From NCBI RefSeq assembly GCF_046098205.1, contig NZ_JBJURJ010000018.1, positions 62,001 through 126,000 on the forward strand: a stretch of DNA of 64,000 nucleotides. Direction: 5' to 3'. Below are positions 51,270 through 59,897 of the stretch, in pieces. Under the pieces are notes generated by a model that was not told the DNA's origin, ran no database searches, and saw only the letters and a program-made list of their open reading frames with translations. Each line of letters starts with the position of its first letter. The stretch's first letter is position 1. The stretch comes from Paenibacillus_AR mesotrionivorans. Its GTDB lineage: Bacteria > Bacillota > Bacilli > Paenibacillales > NBRC-103111. A program made the translations under genes and the position numbers.

Positions 51270-51303
51270 AACAGGCTGTCCCTGCGGGATGGCCTGTTTA
51301 TTT
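51270..51303. terminator. hairpin terminator, GGCCATCC family copy 7
   Basis: AAACAGGCTGTCCC pairs with GGGATGGCCTGTTT, one of the more divergent copies. It lies between convergent genes and can serve both strands. Confidence 0.6.
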
Positions 51304-52221
51304 GGCTGCTTGCGGCTTTTTGGCACCCAACCGGTTGGCCCCGATAACCCCCGCGATGATCAGCACCGAGCCAATCAGATGATACACGGTGATTTCCTCC
51401 CCCAGAAACACCGCCCCGGCAGCCAGGGACACGATGGTGGAGAGATTGGAGAACACGCTCATTCTGGACGCCTCCATCTTGGACAGGATGTAGTTGGAGG
51501 CCAGCGCCGTAACCAGTGAAGAGGCGATACCCAGGAAAAGGATGGAGACGATGAAGGTACCACTGGCCAGTGGGGCGAAGAAGCGGTCCAGCGTCCCTGC
51601 TGCCGCATGGCCGGTCAAGGATACGGTCACGAGAGTGATAAAGCCGATGCCCAGCATCAGATACGTGATTTCCGCTGGACGGAAGTGCTTCGATAACGAC
51701 CGGGCCATCACCGTATATCCGGCGAAGGCGGCGCAGGTCAGCAGCAGCAGGGAAATTCCCAGCATGTTGGATAGATCAATCCGGCTGCCTTTCATTACGA
51801 AAATGAACACAACCCCAAACACGGACAGAAAGATGGACAGCTTCTGGTAGAGAGAGGTCCGTTCCTTGAGAAATAGAGAGGCTATAATCATGGTGACAAC
51901 CGGCGTGAAGGCGTATAGAATGCCGCCCTCTGCGGAGGTGGCGTGCTGCAGCCCGAAGGCTTGGAGTGTAAAAAAGCCCAGCGGGTACAGGACGGCCAGC
52001 AGCAGCACCTTAGCCAGAGGTTTGCCGTGGTAGTTAAGCTTGATCCAGCCGAAAGCCACCGGGATAGACATAACCAAGAAGGAGGTGGCGAAGCGGAATG
52101 CCAGCGTGTCCATCGGACTGGCGTAATCCAGCGCAATTTTGGCGAATAAAAAGGATAACCCGATAATCCCAGCGTTGAGTATGGCCAGGAAATAAGGGAG
52201 CCGCAGATGGTTTGATGTCAT
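51298..52221 (-). CDS. EamA-family (DMT) transporter
   Basis: This 307-residue protein has ten predicted helices arranged as two EamA repeats. Segments such as YFLAILNAGIIGLSFLFAKI and AFRFATSFLVMSIPVAFG in repeat 1, and GSVLIIAGVIGANRLG at the end, are typical of drug/metabolite exporters (RhtA/YdcZ-like). It probably exports an amino acid or related compound. A MocR regulator is divergent and two dyads lie between them. Confidence 0.88.
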   Translation of the reverse strand: MTSNHLRLPYFLAILNAGIIGLSFLFAKIALDYASPMDTLAFRFATSFLVMSIPVAFGWIKLNYHGKPLAKVLLLAVLYPLGFFTLQAFGLQHATSAEGGILYAFTPVVTMIIASLFLKERTSLYQKLSIFLSVFGVVFIFVMKGSRIDLSNMLGISLLLLTCAAFAGYTVMARSLSKHFRPAEITYLMLGIGFITLVTVSLTGHAAAGTLDRFFAPLASGTFIVSILFLGIASSLVTALASNYILSKMEASRMSVFSNLSTIVSLAAGAVFLGEEITVYHLIGSVLIIAGVIGANRLGAKKPQAAK

Positions 52222-52274
52222 GATAGTTTGGATTCCTCCTCTTTTTTCTTAACGATATGGCAAAACCGCTATGC

Positions 52275-52312
52275 AAACCATATGGTTTTGGGTAAACTGT
52301 ACCGATACAGTT
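52275..52312. promoter_or_regulatory. two MocR operator dyads
   Basis: AAACCATATGGTTT (52275-52288) is a perfect palindrome. AACTGTACCGATACAGTT (52295-52312) has seven-base arms. The second resembles the ACTGTAC-type motifs seen upstream of other MocR regulators. They lie between the EamA exporter and the mocR gene. Confidence 0.65.
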
Positions 52313-52336
52313 GGGTTATGGACAAGGGGGAGCGGC

Positions 52337-53680
52337 GTGAGGAAATATCTTGCGATTCTATCCGATATGGAGAGTAAGATCCGGGAGGGGCTCTACCGTC
52401 CGGGGCAGTGTTTGCCCTCCGTCCGCAGTGCTGCGGAGTCGTACGGGTGCAGCATCAGCACGGTTACCCGGGCATATGCGGAGCTGGAGAAGCGCCATGC
52501 CATTTATTCGGTGCCGCAAAGCGGGTTTTTCGTAGTGGAGAAGCCTGGGGACTGGCGGGATAAGAGGGACGACAGCGTAATCAACTTCGCTACGGTGCTG
52601 CCGGATGTGGACGTGTTTCCGTACCTGGACTTTCAGCACTGTCTGAACAAGGCCATTGATATCTACAAGTATGACCTGTTTACCTATGGCGACCCGCAGG
52701 GGCTGGAATCCTTCCGGCATACCCTGGTCTCCCATCTGGCGGGCGACCAGGTGTTTGCCAAAGCTCATCGCATCATGGTCACCTCCGGCGCACAGCATGC
52801 GCTGCAAATACTGGCCAAAATGCCCTTTCCCAACGGCAGCACAACGATTCTGGTGGAGCAGCCCAGCTATGATCTATATTTGCGCTTCCTGGAGGCGGAA
52901 GGGATAACGGTGCGGGGCATTCCGCGGACAACGGCCGGTATTGATCTGGGTGAGCTGGAGCGGATATTCGGCTGCGGGGAGATCAAATTCTTTTACACCA
53001 TGTCCCGGTACCACAATCCGCTGGGGACCTCCTACAGCACACAGGAAAGAAGGGCTATCGCAAGGCTGGCCGACAAATATGATGTGTACGTGGTCGAGGA
53101 CGATTATATGGCCGATCTGGGCACAGAGCGGTCCTTCGATCCGATCTATGCTTACGATGAATGCTCCCGCGTGATTTATGTAAAGAGCTTTTCCAAGATT
53201 ATTTTTCCGGGTTTGCGGGTAGGGGCGGCTGTTTTGCCCGAAGGGCTGCTGAAGGCGTTCCAGGCGTACAACAGCTACTCGAACACCTCTCTTTTGTCCC
53301 AGGCAGCGCTGGAGGTGTATATCAAAAACGGGATGTACGAACGCCACAAGCACAAAATCAGCAGCTTGTACGCCTCGCGGCTGCAGGTGCTGATGGAATC
53401 GGTGAAGCGGCACAATGAAGCAGGGTTACTGGAGGTGCCGGAGATTACATCGGGCATCTACACCCCGTTTATGCTGCAGCCCGCGGTCAATCTGGAGCGG
53501 CTGGTCATGCGGCTTGCGGCGAGAGGAGTCACTGTTGTACCCGGCAAGGCCTTCTATTTGTCCGGTTATAGGGAACGGGAGAAGTTTCTGCGGATCAGCA
53601 TTTCCCAGACAGGGGCGGAGCAAATCGAGCAGGGGGTCAAGGCAATCGTGGAGGAGGTGCGGCAGCGGAGCCCGTGGTAA
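52337..53680 (+). CDS. MocR-family regulator of the EamA exporter
   Basis: This 447-residue protein starts at a GTG behind AGGGGGAG. A GntR helix-turn-helix (LPSVRSAAESYGCSISTVTR) precedes a full aminotransferase-like domain (EDDYMADLGTERSFDPIYAY, SFSKIIFPGLRVGA with the PLP lysine). A regulator bound to PLP next to an EamA exporter suggests control of amino-acid or amine export. The MADLGTERSFDP variant of the usual DSEFRY loop places it in a different MocR subgroup from the gene at 41.5 kb. Confidence 0.9.
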   Translation: MRKYLAILSDMESKIREGLYRPGQCLPSVRSAAESYGCSISTVTRAYAELEKRHAIYSVPQSGFFVVEKPGDWRDKRDDSVINFATVLPDVDVFPYLDFQHCLNKAIDIYKYDLFTYGDPQGLESFRHTLVSHLAGDQVFAKAHRIMVTSGAQHALQILAKMPFPNGSTTILVEQPSYDLYLRFLEAEGITVRGIPRTTAGIDLGELERIFGCGEIKFFYTMSRYHNPLGTSYSTQERRAIARLADKYDVYVVEDDYMADLGTERSFDPIYAYDECSRVIYVKSFSKIIFPGLRVGAAVLPEGLLKAFQAYNSYSNTSLLSQAALEVYIKNGMYERHKHKISSLYASRLQVLMESVKRHNEAGLLEVPEITSGIYTPFMLQPAVNLERLVMRLAARGVTVVPGKAFYLSGYREREKFLRISISQTGAEQIEQGVKAIVEEVRQRSPW

Positions 53681-53823
53681 AAATAGACATGCGGTTAATT
53701 CTTCTATGAAACTATCGACTCTATGTGAGGGGTATGTTATGATATATTTCTGTGATAACGTGGTAATGGAGTAAAGCGTTTGGGATTACTTTGTGAAATA
53801 TTTCCTACAGATGGGGGATTCGC

Positions 53824-54594
53824 ATGAAAAAGATTACGGTATTGGGCATGACTCTTTTGATTATGGTGATGGCTGTTCTGGGCTGCTCCAGCTCAGGCAA
53901 AAAGGATAACGAGCTGGTCATCGGCATTGACGACAAGTTCGCCCCCATGGGCTTCCGGGATGAAAAGAATGAAATTGTCGGCTTCGACATTGATTACGCC
54001 CGGGCTGCCGGTGAGCAGATGGGCTATAAGGTGAAATTCCAGCCCATCGATTGGAAGACCAAGGAGACCGAGCTCTCCAGCGGACGGATCGACCTGATCT
54101 GGAATGGCTACACCATTACAGATGAGCGTAAGGAAAAGGTGCTGTTCACCAAGCCGTACCTGAAGAATAGCCAGGTGGTGGTGGTAGCGGCCAATTCCGG
54201 CATCACGAAGCTTGCTGATCTGGCAGGCAAGGAAGTGGGGCTGCAATCCCTGTCCTCCGCAGCAGATGCGCTGGACGGCAACGCCATCAAGTCCCAGATC
54301 AAGAAGGTAACAGAGTTCTCGGATAATGTGCTGGCCCTTGCCGACCTGAAGATTGGCCGGGTACAAGCCGTGGTCATCGACGAGATCGTAGCGAAATATC
54401 ATATGTCCAAGGACAAAGCCGCCTTTAAGCTGCTGGATGAATCGCTGGCTCCCGAGGAATATGGCATTGGCGTGAAAAAAGGCAACGAAAAGCTCCTGAC
54501 CGAGCTGCAAAAGGCGCTGGACGAGCTGAATCAAAACGGCAAGGCTGCAGAAATCTCCAACAAATGGTTCGGCGAAAATAAAGTATTGAAGTAA
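53824..54594 (+). CDS. amino-acid ABC transporter, substrate-binding lipoprotein
   Basis: This 256-residue protein has a lipoprotein signal peptide ending in MAVLGC (lipid-modified cysteine at about 21). VIGIDDKFAPMGFRDEKNEI and GFDIDYARAAGEQMGYKVKF are the SBP_bac_3 pattern for polar amino acids or cystine. LIWNGYTITDERKEKVLFTK is the conserved ligand-binding segment. It delivers substrate to the permease encoded next. Confidence 0.92.
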   Translation: MKKITVLGMTLLIMVMAVLGCSSSGKKDNELVIGIDDKFAPMGFRDEKNEIVGFDIDYARAAGEQMGYKVKFQPIDWKTKETELSSGRIDLIWNGYTITDERKEKVLFTKPYLKNSQVVVVAANSGITKLADLAGKEVGLQSLSSAADALDGNAIKSQIKKVTEFSDNVLALADLKIGRVQAVVIDEIVAKYHMSKDKAAFKLLDESLAPEEYGIGVKKGNEKLLTELQKALDELNQNGKAAEISNKWFGENKVLK

Positions 54595-54627
54595 TTGATA
54601 CAGCTGTTCGAAGGAGCTTTAAGCGCG

Positions 54628-55287
54628 ATGGATCTGGATTATTTGATTCGTATTGGAAAGCCCATGCTGGAAGGGGCCCAAACCACCATATTGCTGTTTC
54701 TCATCGCCATTGTGCTGTCCATTCCCCTCGGGTTTCTGTGCACGCTGGCGGTCAAAAGCAGGGTGAAGCCCTTGTCCTGGCTGGCCGGCGCCTACATCTA
54801 TGTGATGCGGGGAACTCCGCTGCTGCTGCAGCTGCTGTTTATCTGCTTCGGCCTGCCGATGCTGCCGGTGGTGGGCGAATATTTGGTGATGGACCGTTTT
54901 GCGGCGGCTTGTCTGGGCTTTGTGCTGAACTATGCGGCCTACTTCGCGGAGATCTTCCGGGGCGGGTTGCTTGCGGTGGATAGAGGCCAGCAGGAGGCTG
55001 CACAGGTGCTGGGTTTGAGCCGCTGGAAAAGCATGACGCTGGTGATTATCCCCCAGATGTTCCGGGTCGCCCTGCCCGCGGTTGCCAATGAGTCGGTGAC
55101 TCTGGTGAAGGACACGGCGCTGCTGTATGCCGTAGCCGTCCCGGAGCTGCTGCATTTTGCCCAAACGGCGGTAAACCGGGACTCCTCCATTGCTCCCCTG
55201 TTTCTGGCGGGTGTGATCTATCTCCTGATGACGGCGGTGCTGACGCTGCTGTTCAAGTGGCTGGAGCGGAGATTTAAATTCGAATAA
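54628..55287 (+). CDS. amino-acid ABC transporter permease
   Basis: This 219-residue membrane protein has five or six helices. The ATG at 54628 follows AAGGAG; an earlier TTG at 54595 abuts the previous stop. YIYVMRGTPLLLQLLFICFG is the HisMQ-family EAA-proximal hallmark, and QQEAAQVLGLSRWKSMTLVI is the EAA loop that docks the ATPase. It works as a homodimer. Confidence 0.92.
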   Translation: MDLDYLIRIGKPMLEGAQTTILLFLIAIVLSIPLGFLCTLAVKSRVKPLSWLAGAYIYVMRGTPLLLQLLFICFGLPMLPVVGEYLVMDRFAAACLGFVLNYAAYFAEIFRGGLLAVDRGQQEAAQVLGLSRWKSMTLVIIPQMFRVALPAVANESVTLVKDTALLYAVAVPELLHFAQTAVNRDSSIAPLFLAGVIYLLMTAVLTLLFKWLERRFKFE

Positions 55288-55301
55288 AGGAATGGCGGCA
55301 T

Positions 55302-56045
55302 ATGACCATGATTCAAGTTGACGGACTACATAAATCCTTCGGCGAGTTGAGCGTTCTGCGTGGCGTAAGCCTGGAGATCAAGAAAAATCAGGTGGTGGCG
55401 ATTATCGGGCCCTCCGGCTCCGGCAAAAGCACCCTGCTGCGCAGTCTGATCCACCTGGAGCAGGTGAATGGGGGCAGCATCCGGATCGGGGACGATTATC
55501 TGGTCCGGGACGGGGCATACGGCAGCGGGACGGAGATCAAACGGATGACGGCCCGAATGGGAATGGTGTTTCAGCATTTTCATCTGTTTCCCCATCTGAC
55601 CGTAAGGGGCAACTTGGAGCTGGCTCCGCGCCATGCAGCCCGGAAGCAGGAGACGGCGGATGTACGGCGCAACAGCCTGGAGCTGCTGCAGAAGGTCGGC
55701 CTGTCCGACAAGGCGGAGGTGTATCCCTCCCGATTGTCCGGAGGCCAGAAGCAGCGGGTCGCCATTGCCAGAGCCCTGATGATGAAGCCGGAGCTCCTCC
55801 TGTTCGATGAACCCACCTCGGCCCTTGACCCGGAGCTGACCGGGGAGGTGCTGAAGGTCATCCGCGAGCTGGCGCTGGAACGGATGACCATGGTCATAGT
55901 CACCCACGAAATGAGCTTCGCCCGGGAGGTGGCCGATCAGATCATCTTCATGGACAAGGGAGAGGTCATCGAAACCGGCACGCCGGGAGAGTTGTTCGGC
56001 AATCCCCAGCAGGCACGGACCCGCGCTTTTTTGGGCCTTGCATAA
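55302..56045 (+). CDS. amino-acid ABC transporter ATP-binding protein
   Basis: This 247-residue ATPase has Walker A GPSGSGKST, VFQHFHLFPHLTV (Q-loop), LSGGQKQRVAIARAL, LLFDEPTSALDPEL and MVIVTHEMSFARE. It pairs with the two upstream genes as a TcyABC- or GlnQ-type polar amino-acid importer; cystine is a plausible substrate, but residues do not decide this. A strong terminator follows. Confidence 0.92.
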   Translation: MTMIQVDGLHKSFGELSVLRGVSLEIKKNQVVAIIGPSGSGKSTLLRSLIHLEQVNGGSIRIGDDYLVRDGAYGSGTEIKRMTARMGMVFQHFHLFPHLTVRGNLELAPRHAARKQETADVRRNSLELLQKVGLSDKAEVYPSRLSGGQKQRVAIARALMMKPELLLFDEPTSALDPELTGEVLKVIRELALERMTMVIVTHEMSFAREVADQIIFMDKGEVIETGTPGELFGNPQQARTRAFLGLA

Positions 56046-56058
56046 TAGAACAAGGTGA

Positions 56059-56102
56059 AGCATGTTATCCCTGGTAAGTACAGGCATAACATGCTTTTTT
56101 TG
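56059..56102 (+). terminator. intrinsic terminator after the importer operon
   Basis: AGCATGTTAT (56059-56068) pairs perfectly with ATAACATGCT (56086-56095), followed by a run of T. Confidence 0.85.
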
Positions 56103-56189
56103 TTTGCCCCGGTACGGGTATCTTCCATTTGTTGGCTGATGTGGCGTAAAATAAGGGGGGTTGTATGAAGGTTGGGGAGGTCATGGGTA

Positions 56190-57683
56190 ATGAAGTTAGC
56201 GGACTTGGCAGCACTGATTCCGAATGCGATTATTGAAGGGGACCCGGAAATTGAAATAACCGGCATAAGCAATCATTCGCGGCGTGTGGCGCCGGGTGAG
56301 CTGTTTGTGTGTATTCCAGGTATTCCGGGATATCAGGAAGACCGGCATCCTTATGCGGGTGACGCGGTTCAGGCAGGAGCGGCGGCTGTGGTTGCCGAAC
56401 GGAAGGTCGAGGTTAACGCGCCGGTTATCCTCGTGAAGGATGCGCGGCATGCGCTTGCGGTATTTTCCGCACATTTGAATGGTCATCCCAGCAGGGAGCT
56501 GAAGCTGATCGGCGTTACCGGCACCAACGGAAAAACAACCACGGCCCACATGATTGAGGCGATACTTCGATATGCCGGTCACAAGACGGGACTAATGGGG
56601 AACATAGGCACGAAGGTTGGAGACACCATGTTTCAGACGGATATCAATACCCAGGAGCCGCCCGTATTACAGGCAAATTTGCGGCGGATGGCCGATGTGG
56701 ATTGTGCTTATGCGATAATGGAAGTCACCTCACAGGGACTGGATGCTGGCCGGGTGCTGGGCTGCAATTTCCGGACAGCGGTATTAACGAACGTTACACA
56801 GGACCATTTGGATTATCATGGCACAATGGAAAATTACATTGCGGCTAAAGGACTTTTCTTTTCCCGTCTTGGAAATGGCTTCACCGGCGATCCTGCCACC
56901 GGCAAGATTGCTGTGTTGAATGCAGATGACCCGGCTTCGGCTGTCTTCCGCAAATTGACCGCAGCTCATGTGCTGACGTACGGCATACGGGAAGAGGCTG
57001 ATGTTCGGGCTGAGGATATCCGGTTGACCGCTTGGGGGACGTCCTTCCGGGCCGTAACCTACAAGGGGACTGCCGACATGCAGTTAGGCATGGTAGGCAC
57101 CTTCAATGTGTATAATGCCTTGGCAGCTATCACAGCTGCACTCGCGGAAGGTTTGCCGCTTGCGACGATCCGGGACGGACTTGTTTCCTTGCCGGGTGTA
57201 CCGGGGCGGATGGAGGTTATCAACGAGGGGCAGCCTTTTCTTGCCCTGGTGGATTACGCTCATACACCTGACGGGCTGGACAATGTGCTGAGTGCGGTAC
57301 GGACCTTTGCGGAGAAAAAGGTCATCACCGTTTTTGGCTGCGGGGGTGACCGCGACCGGACAAAACGCCCGGTTATGGGCGGTATCGCAGCTGAATACAG
57401 TGACTATGTGGTGGTCACATCCGATAACCCGCGCTCCGAGAATCCAGGACGAATTTTAGCCGATATTGAGGAAGGCCTGCGTGAAAAGCAGTATCCCACA
57501 AGCAGGTATGAGATCGTGGAGGACCGTGCCGCGGCTATTGCGCGTGCGGTAGAGATGGCCGAGCCAGGGGATGTAATCGTGATTGCGGGCAAGGGTCATG
57601 AAACGTACCAGATTACCAATCATGGAACTATCCATTTCGATGACCGGGAGGTAACCAGGGAGGCGATTCGGAGTCTGAAGTAG
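56190..57683 (+). CDS. murE: MurE-type UDP-MurNAc-tripeptide synthetase, stand-alone paralogue
   Basis: This 497-residue Mur ligase starts at an ATG nine bases after GGGGAGG. GVTGTNGKTTTAHM binds ATP, NYIAAKGLFFSRL holds the carbamylated lysine, TSDNPRSENP is the DNPR motif specific for meso-diaminopimelate, and GKGHETYQ closes the site. The usual EVSSHAL motif is changed to EVTSQGL. It is isolated from the division/cell-wall cluster, so it is probably a second MurE. Diaminopimelate dehydrogenase lies 4.4 kb away. Confidence 0.88.
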   Translation: MKLADLAALIPNAIIEGDPEIEITGISNHSRRVAPGELFVCIPGIPGYQEDRHPYAGDAVQAGAAAVVAERKVEVNAPVILVKDARHALAVFSAHLNGHPSRELKLIGVTGTNGKTTTAHMIEAILRYAGHKTGLMGNIGTKVGDTMFQTDINTQEPPVLQANLRRMADVDCAYAIMEVTSQGLDAGRVLGCNFRTAVLTNVTQDHLDYHGTMENYIAAKGLFFSRLGNGFTGDPATGKIAVLNADDPASAVFRKLTAAHVLTYGIREEADVRAEDIRLTAWGTSFRAVTYKGTADMQLGMVGTFNVYNALAAITAALAEGLPLATIRDGLVSLPGVPGRMEVINEGQPFLALVDYAHTPDGLDNVLSAVRTFAEKKVITVFGCGGDRDRTKRPVMGGIAAEYSDYVVVTSDNPRSENPGRILADIEEGLREKQYPTSRYEIVEDRAAAIARAVEMAEPGDVIVIAGKGHETYQITNHGTIHFDDREVTREAIRSLK

Positions 57684-57704
57684 GAAATGGAGGATGAATG
57701 CCCC

Positions 57705-58211
57705 ATGAGCATTACATTCGAGAAAGTAAGTGCCTTTAAACGCGGCACACTTCTGGATCTATTAACGGATGCGTATTCCTTTGACAGCAGATATGAACAA
57801 GCGTGGTATGCGGATTGGCAGACATTTGACCAGTTTTTCTACGATAACCTGCAGATAGCGGATACATGCGGCTTTATCACCGTGCTGCACGGTGAACCCA
57901 TCGGGTTCGTCTCCTGGGATCCCAGAAAAAGACCGGAATATGTGGAGATCGGCCATAATTGTATCGCGTTGAAACACAAAGGCCGAGGGTATGGTAAGCT
58001 GCAGCTGCAGGAGGCGGTCAACCGGATTTCTCAGTATGAGGTAAAACAAATTACCGTTACCACCAACGACGACCTTATTCCTGCCCAGCATATGTACGAA
58101 GCCGTTGGATTCTCGCGGTATCAAGTGAGGAGAAACGCCAACAGCGACGATTTTGTAAATGAACACATCGATTATGTGTATCCATTAAACCGGTGTCAAA
58201 GCGGAGAGTAG
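57705..58211 (+). CDS. GNAT acetyltransferase
   Basis: This 168-residue protein starts at an ATG 11 bases after GGAGG and 21 bases after the MurE stop, so it shares its transcript. The GNAT acetyl-CoA site is LKHKGRGYGKLQLQEAV, with AQHMYEAVGFSRYQVRR at the end. The N-terminal part (EKVSAFKRGTLLDLLTDAYS) is typical of small amino-group acetylases. Coupling to MurE suggests a wall-precursor or resistance role, which is inference. Confidence 0.82.
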   Translation: MSITFEKVSAFKRGTLLDLLTDAYSFDSRYEQAWYADWQTFDQFFYDNLQIADTCGFITVLHGEPIGFVSWDPRKRPEYVEIGHNCIALKHKGRGYGKLQLQEAVNRISQYEVKQITVTTNDDLIPAQHMYEAVGFSRYQVRRNANSDDFVNEHIDYVYPLNRCQSGE

Positions 58212-58212
58212 C

Positions 58213-58348
58213 TCTAACGAATCTGTGCAACGCTATTTGACTGTATGGAGGCACTTTTTAAACCTAACGAATCCTAGCCACGCTATTTCTCCGAATTGGC
58301 GCAGAAAGGCTCCCTTACGGTCAAATAGCGTGCTGCAGGTTCGTTAGC
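58213..58348. repeat. CTAACGAAT repeat cluster 2
   Basis: Two forward units begin at 58213 and 58264 and one reverse unit ends at about 58348. Each unit in its own direction reads CTAACGAATC or CTAACGAACC, then about ten variable bases, then ACGCTATTT and a short CC/GA end. The reverse copy can pair with either forward copy. They occupy the gap between the GNAT and MATE genes. Confidence 0.75.
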
Positions 58349-58400
58349 GAGACAACCCACCCAGTCCAACCCCTGCAGAAGCTGCGGGCACTAACGATCC

Positions 58401-59759
58401 TTATCCTTGCTGCACCAATGCTGTCAAATCCGGCTGCAGCTTATGCCGCAGGGCGTAAAGCATACCGGCCCCCACCAGGAACGCCACGGCGTCTGCGATC
58501 ACCAGCGACCAGACCACTCCGTGGAAGCCGTGGGTTTGGTTGGCGATGAACAGAACGGGAATCAGCGTAATCCCCTGAATCACCGACATCATAAATGCCG
58601 CAGTGCCCTGCGCCGTTGCCTGGAAGATCCCCGTAAACAATGTGGTGATGCCGGAAATAAAGAGAGACAAAAACGTTACATGGAGAATATAGCTGCCCAT
58701 CTCGATTAAATGCGGGTCGTTGGTAAAAAATCCGATCAGGTGGTCGGAGACCAGATAGACGGCAACACCAAACACAACGGCCAGGCCCACAATCGTTTGA
58801 ATCGTAAACCGGATGGTTTGTTTCATCCGCAATCTATTGGCCGTGAACGTAAAGGCAATCAGCGGCACCACTCCCTCGCACAAGCCCATCAGAATAAACT
58901 CGGGAAATTGCAGCAGCCGTGAAGAGATTCCGTAAGCCGCGACAGCCTCATCCCCGTACTCCACAAGAAAATGGTTAAGGATAAGCGACATAGCCCCCAA
59001 AAACACACTCATAATAAAAACGGGCACGCCGATTTTGAACACATTGCGCAGGATTTCTCCGGTTATTTTGAACCACTTTAGTGAGATGGTGAGGAATCCG
59101 CTCTTGTACTTGATATAGCAGGCGTAGAATACACTTGCGGCCAAATTGGACACAACCGTAGCCGTTGCAACACCCATCACACCCCAATGAAAAACGAAGA
59201 TAACCAGCGCATCCAGTATAATGTTCACGGCAACACTGAGTATCATCCCGATCATCGAGGTAATCGCGGCCCCCTCCGAACGCACGATATTCTCCAGGGT
59301 GAAGAAGGAAACGACGAATGGGGAACCAAGCAGCATGATTAAAACATATTCCCGGGTGAAGCCGAAGGAATCAGGCGTGGCCCCCAGGCCTTGAACGATG
59401 GAATCGATGAAGGGCAGACTAACGGCCATCAGAATTAATCCCAGAAGGAGGCTGCTGCAGAAGGCAAAGGACGATACATGCTTCACATCACTATACCTTT
59501 TTTCCCCCAGCAGACGGGAGATGAAGGTGCCGCTGCCGATGCCGATCAGATTGCCCAGTGCCATGATAATGGCGAATAAGGGCAGGGTTAATGCCAATGC
59601 GGTCAGCATGGCCGTATTATTCAGGGTTCCCAGGAAATAAGCGTTCAGGATGGAATAAATAACGCTCATAGACGTGCCTAACATCATGGGAACAGCGAAG
59701 TGGGCGACGGCTTTAGCAATAGGGGCTTTTTCGAAAAAATGAAGGTTTTCTGTATCCAT
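58401..59759 (-). CDS. MATE-family efflux transporter
   Basis: This 452-residue protein with 12 predicted helices begins at MDTENLHFF; GGTGATC is a weak ribosome binding site. FAVPMMLGTSMSVIYSILNA and SRLLGEKRYSDVKHVSSFAF, plus VPVFIMSVFLGAMSLILNHF in the second half, identify the MATE fold. It exports cationic drugs using a sodium or proton gradient. A divergent TetR regulator shares its promoter region with three operator copies. Confidence 0.9.
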   Translation of the reverse strand: MDTENLHFFEKAPIAKAVAHFAVPMMLGTSMSVIYSILNAYFLGTLNNTAMLTALALTLPLFAIIMALGNLIGIGSGTFISRLLGEKRYSDVKHVSSFAFCSSLLLGLILMAVSLPFIDSIVQGLGATPDSFGFTREYVLIMLLGSPFVVSFFTLENIVRSEGAAITSMIGMILSVAVNIILDALVIFVFHWGVMGVATATVVSNLAASVFYACYIKYKSGFLTISLKWFKITGEILRNVFKIGVPVFIMSVFLGAMSLILNHFLVEYGDEAVAAYGISSRLLQFPEFILMGLCEGVVPLIAFTFTANRLRMKQTIRFTIQTIVGLAVVFGVAVYLVSDHLIGFFTNDPHLIEMGSYILHVTFLSLFISGITTLFTGIFQATAQGTAAFMMSVIQGITLIPVLFIANQTHGFHGVVWSLVIADAVAFLVGAGMLYALRHKLQPDLTALVQQG

Positions 59760-59796
59760 AAGGATCACCACTTTCTTCTCAATTTTGCAAAACTTA

Positions 59797-59882
59797 ATCT
59801 AACGGTGTTAGATTGAACCTTACAGTGTTAGATGATATCATGTACCTATAGACTTGTAAAGCACAAACTTACACTGTTAGAT
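59797..59882. promoter_or_regulatory. three TetR operator copies
   Basis: ATCTAACGGTGTTAGAT (59797-59813) is a palindrome with seven-base arms. Two further copies read CTTACAGTGTTAGAT (59819-59833) and CTTACACTGTTAGAT (59868-59882), each with one good half-site. They cover both divergent promoters of the MATE and TetR genes. Confidence 0.8.
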
Positions 59883-59897
59883 AAAAGGGCGGATACG

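Noticed and set aside
43640..58348. CRISPR array
   Set aside because: The CTAACGAAT repeats are irregularly spaced, occur in both orientations, and have no cas genes or uniform spacers.
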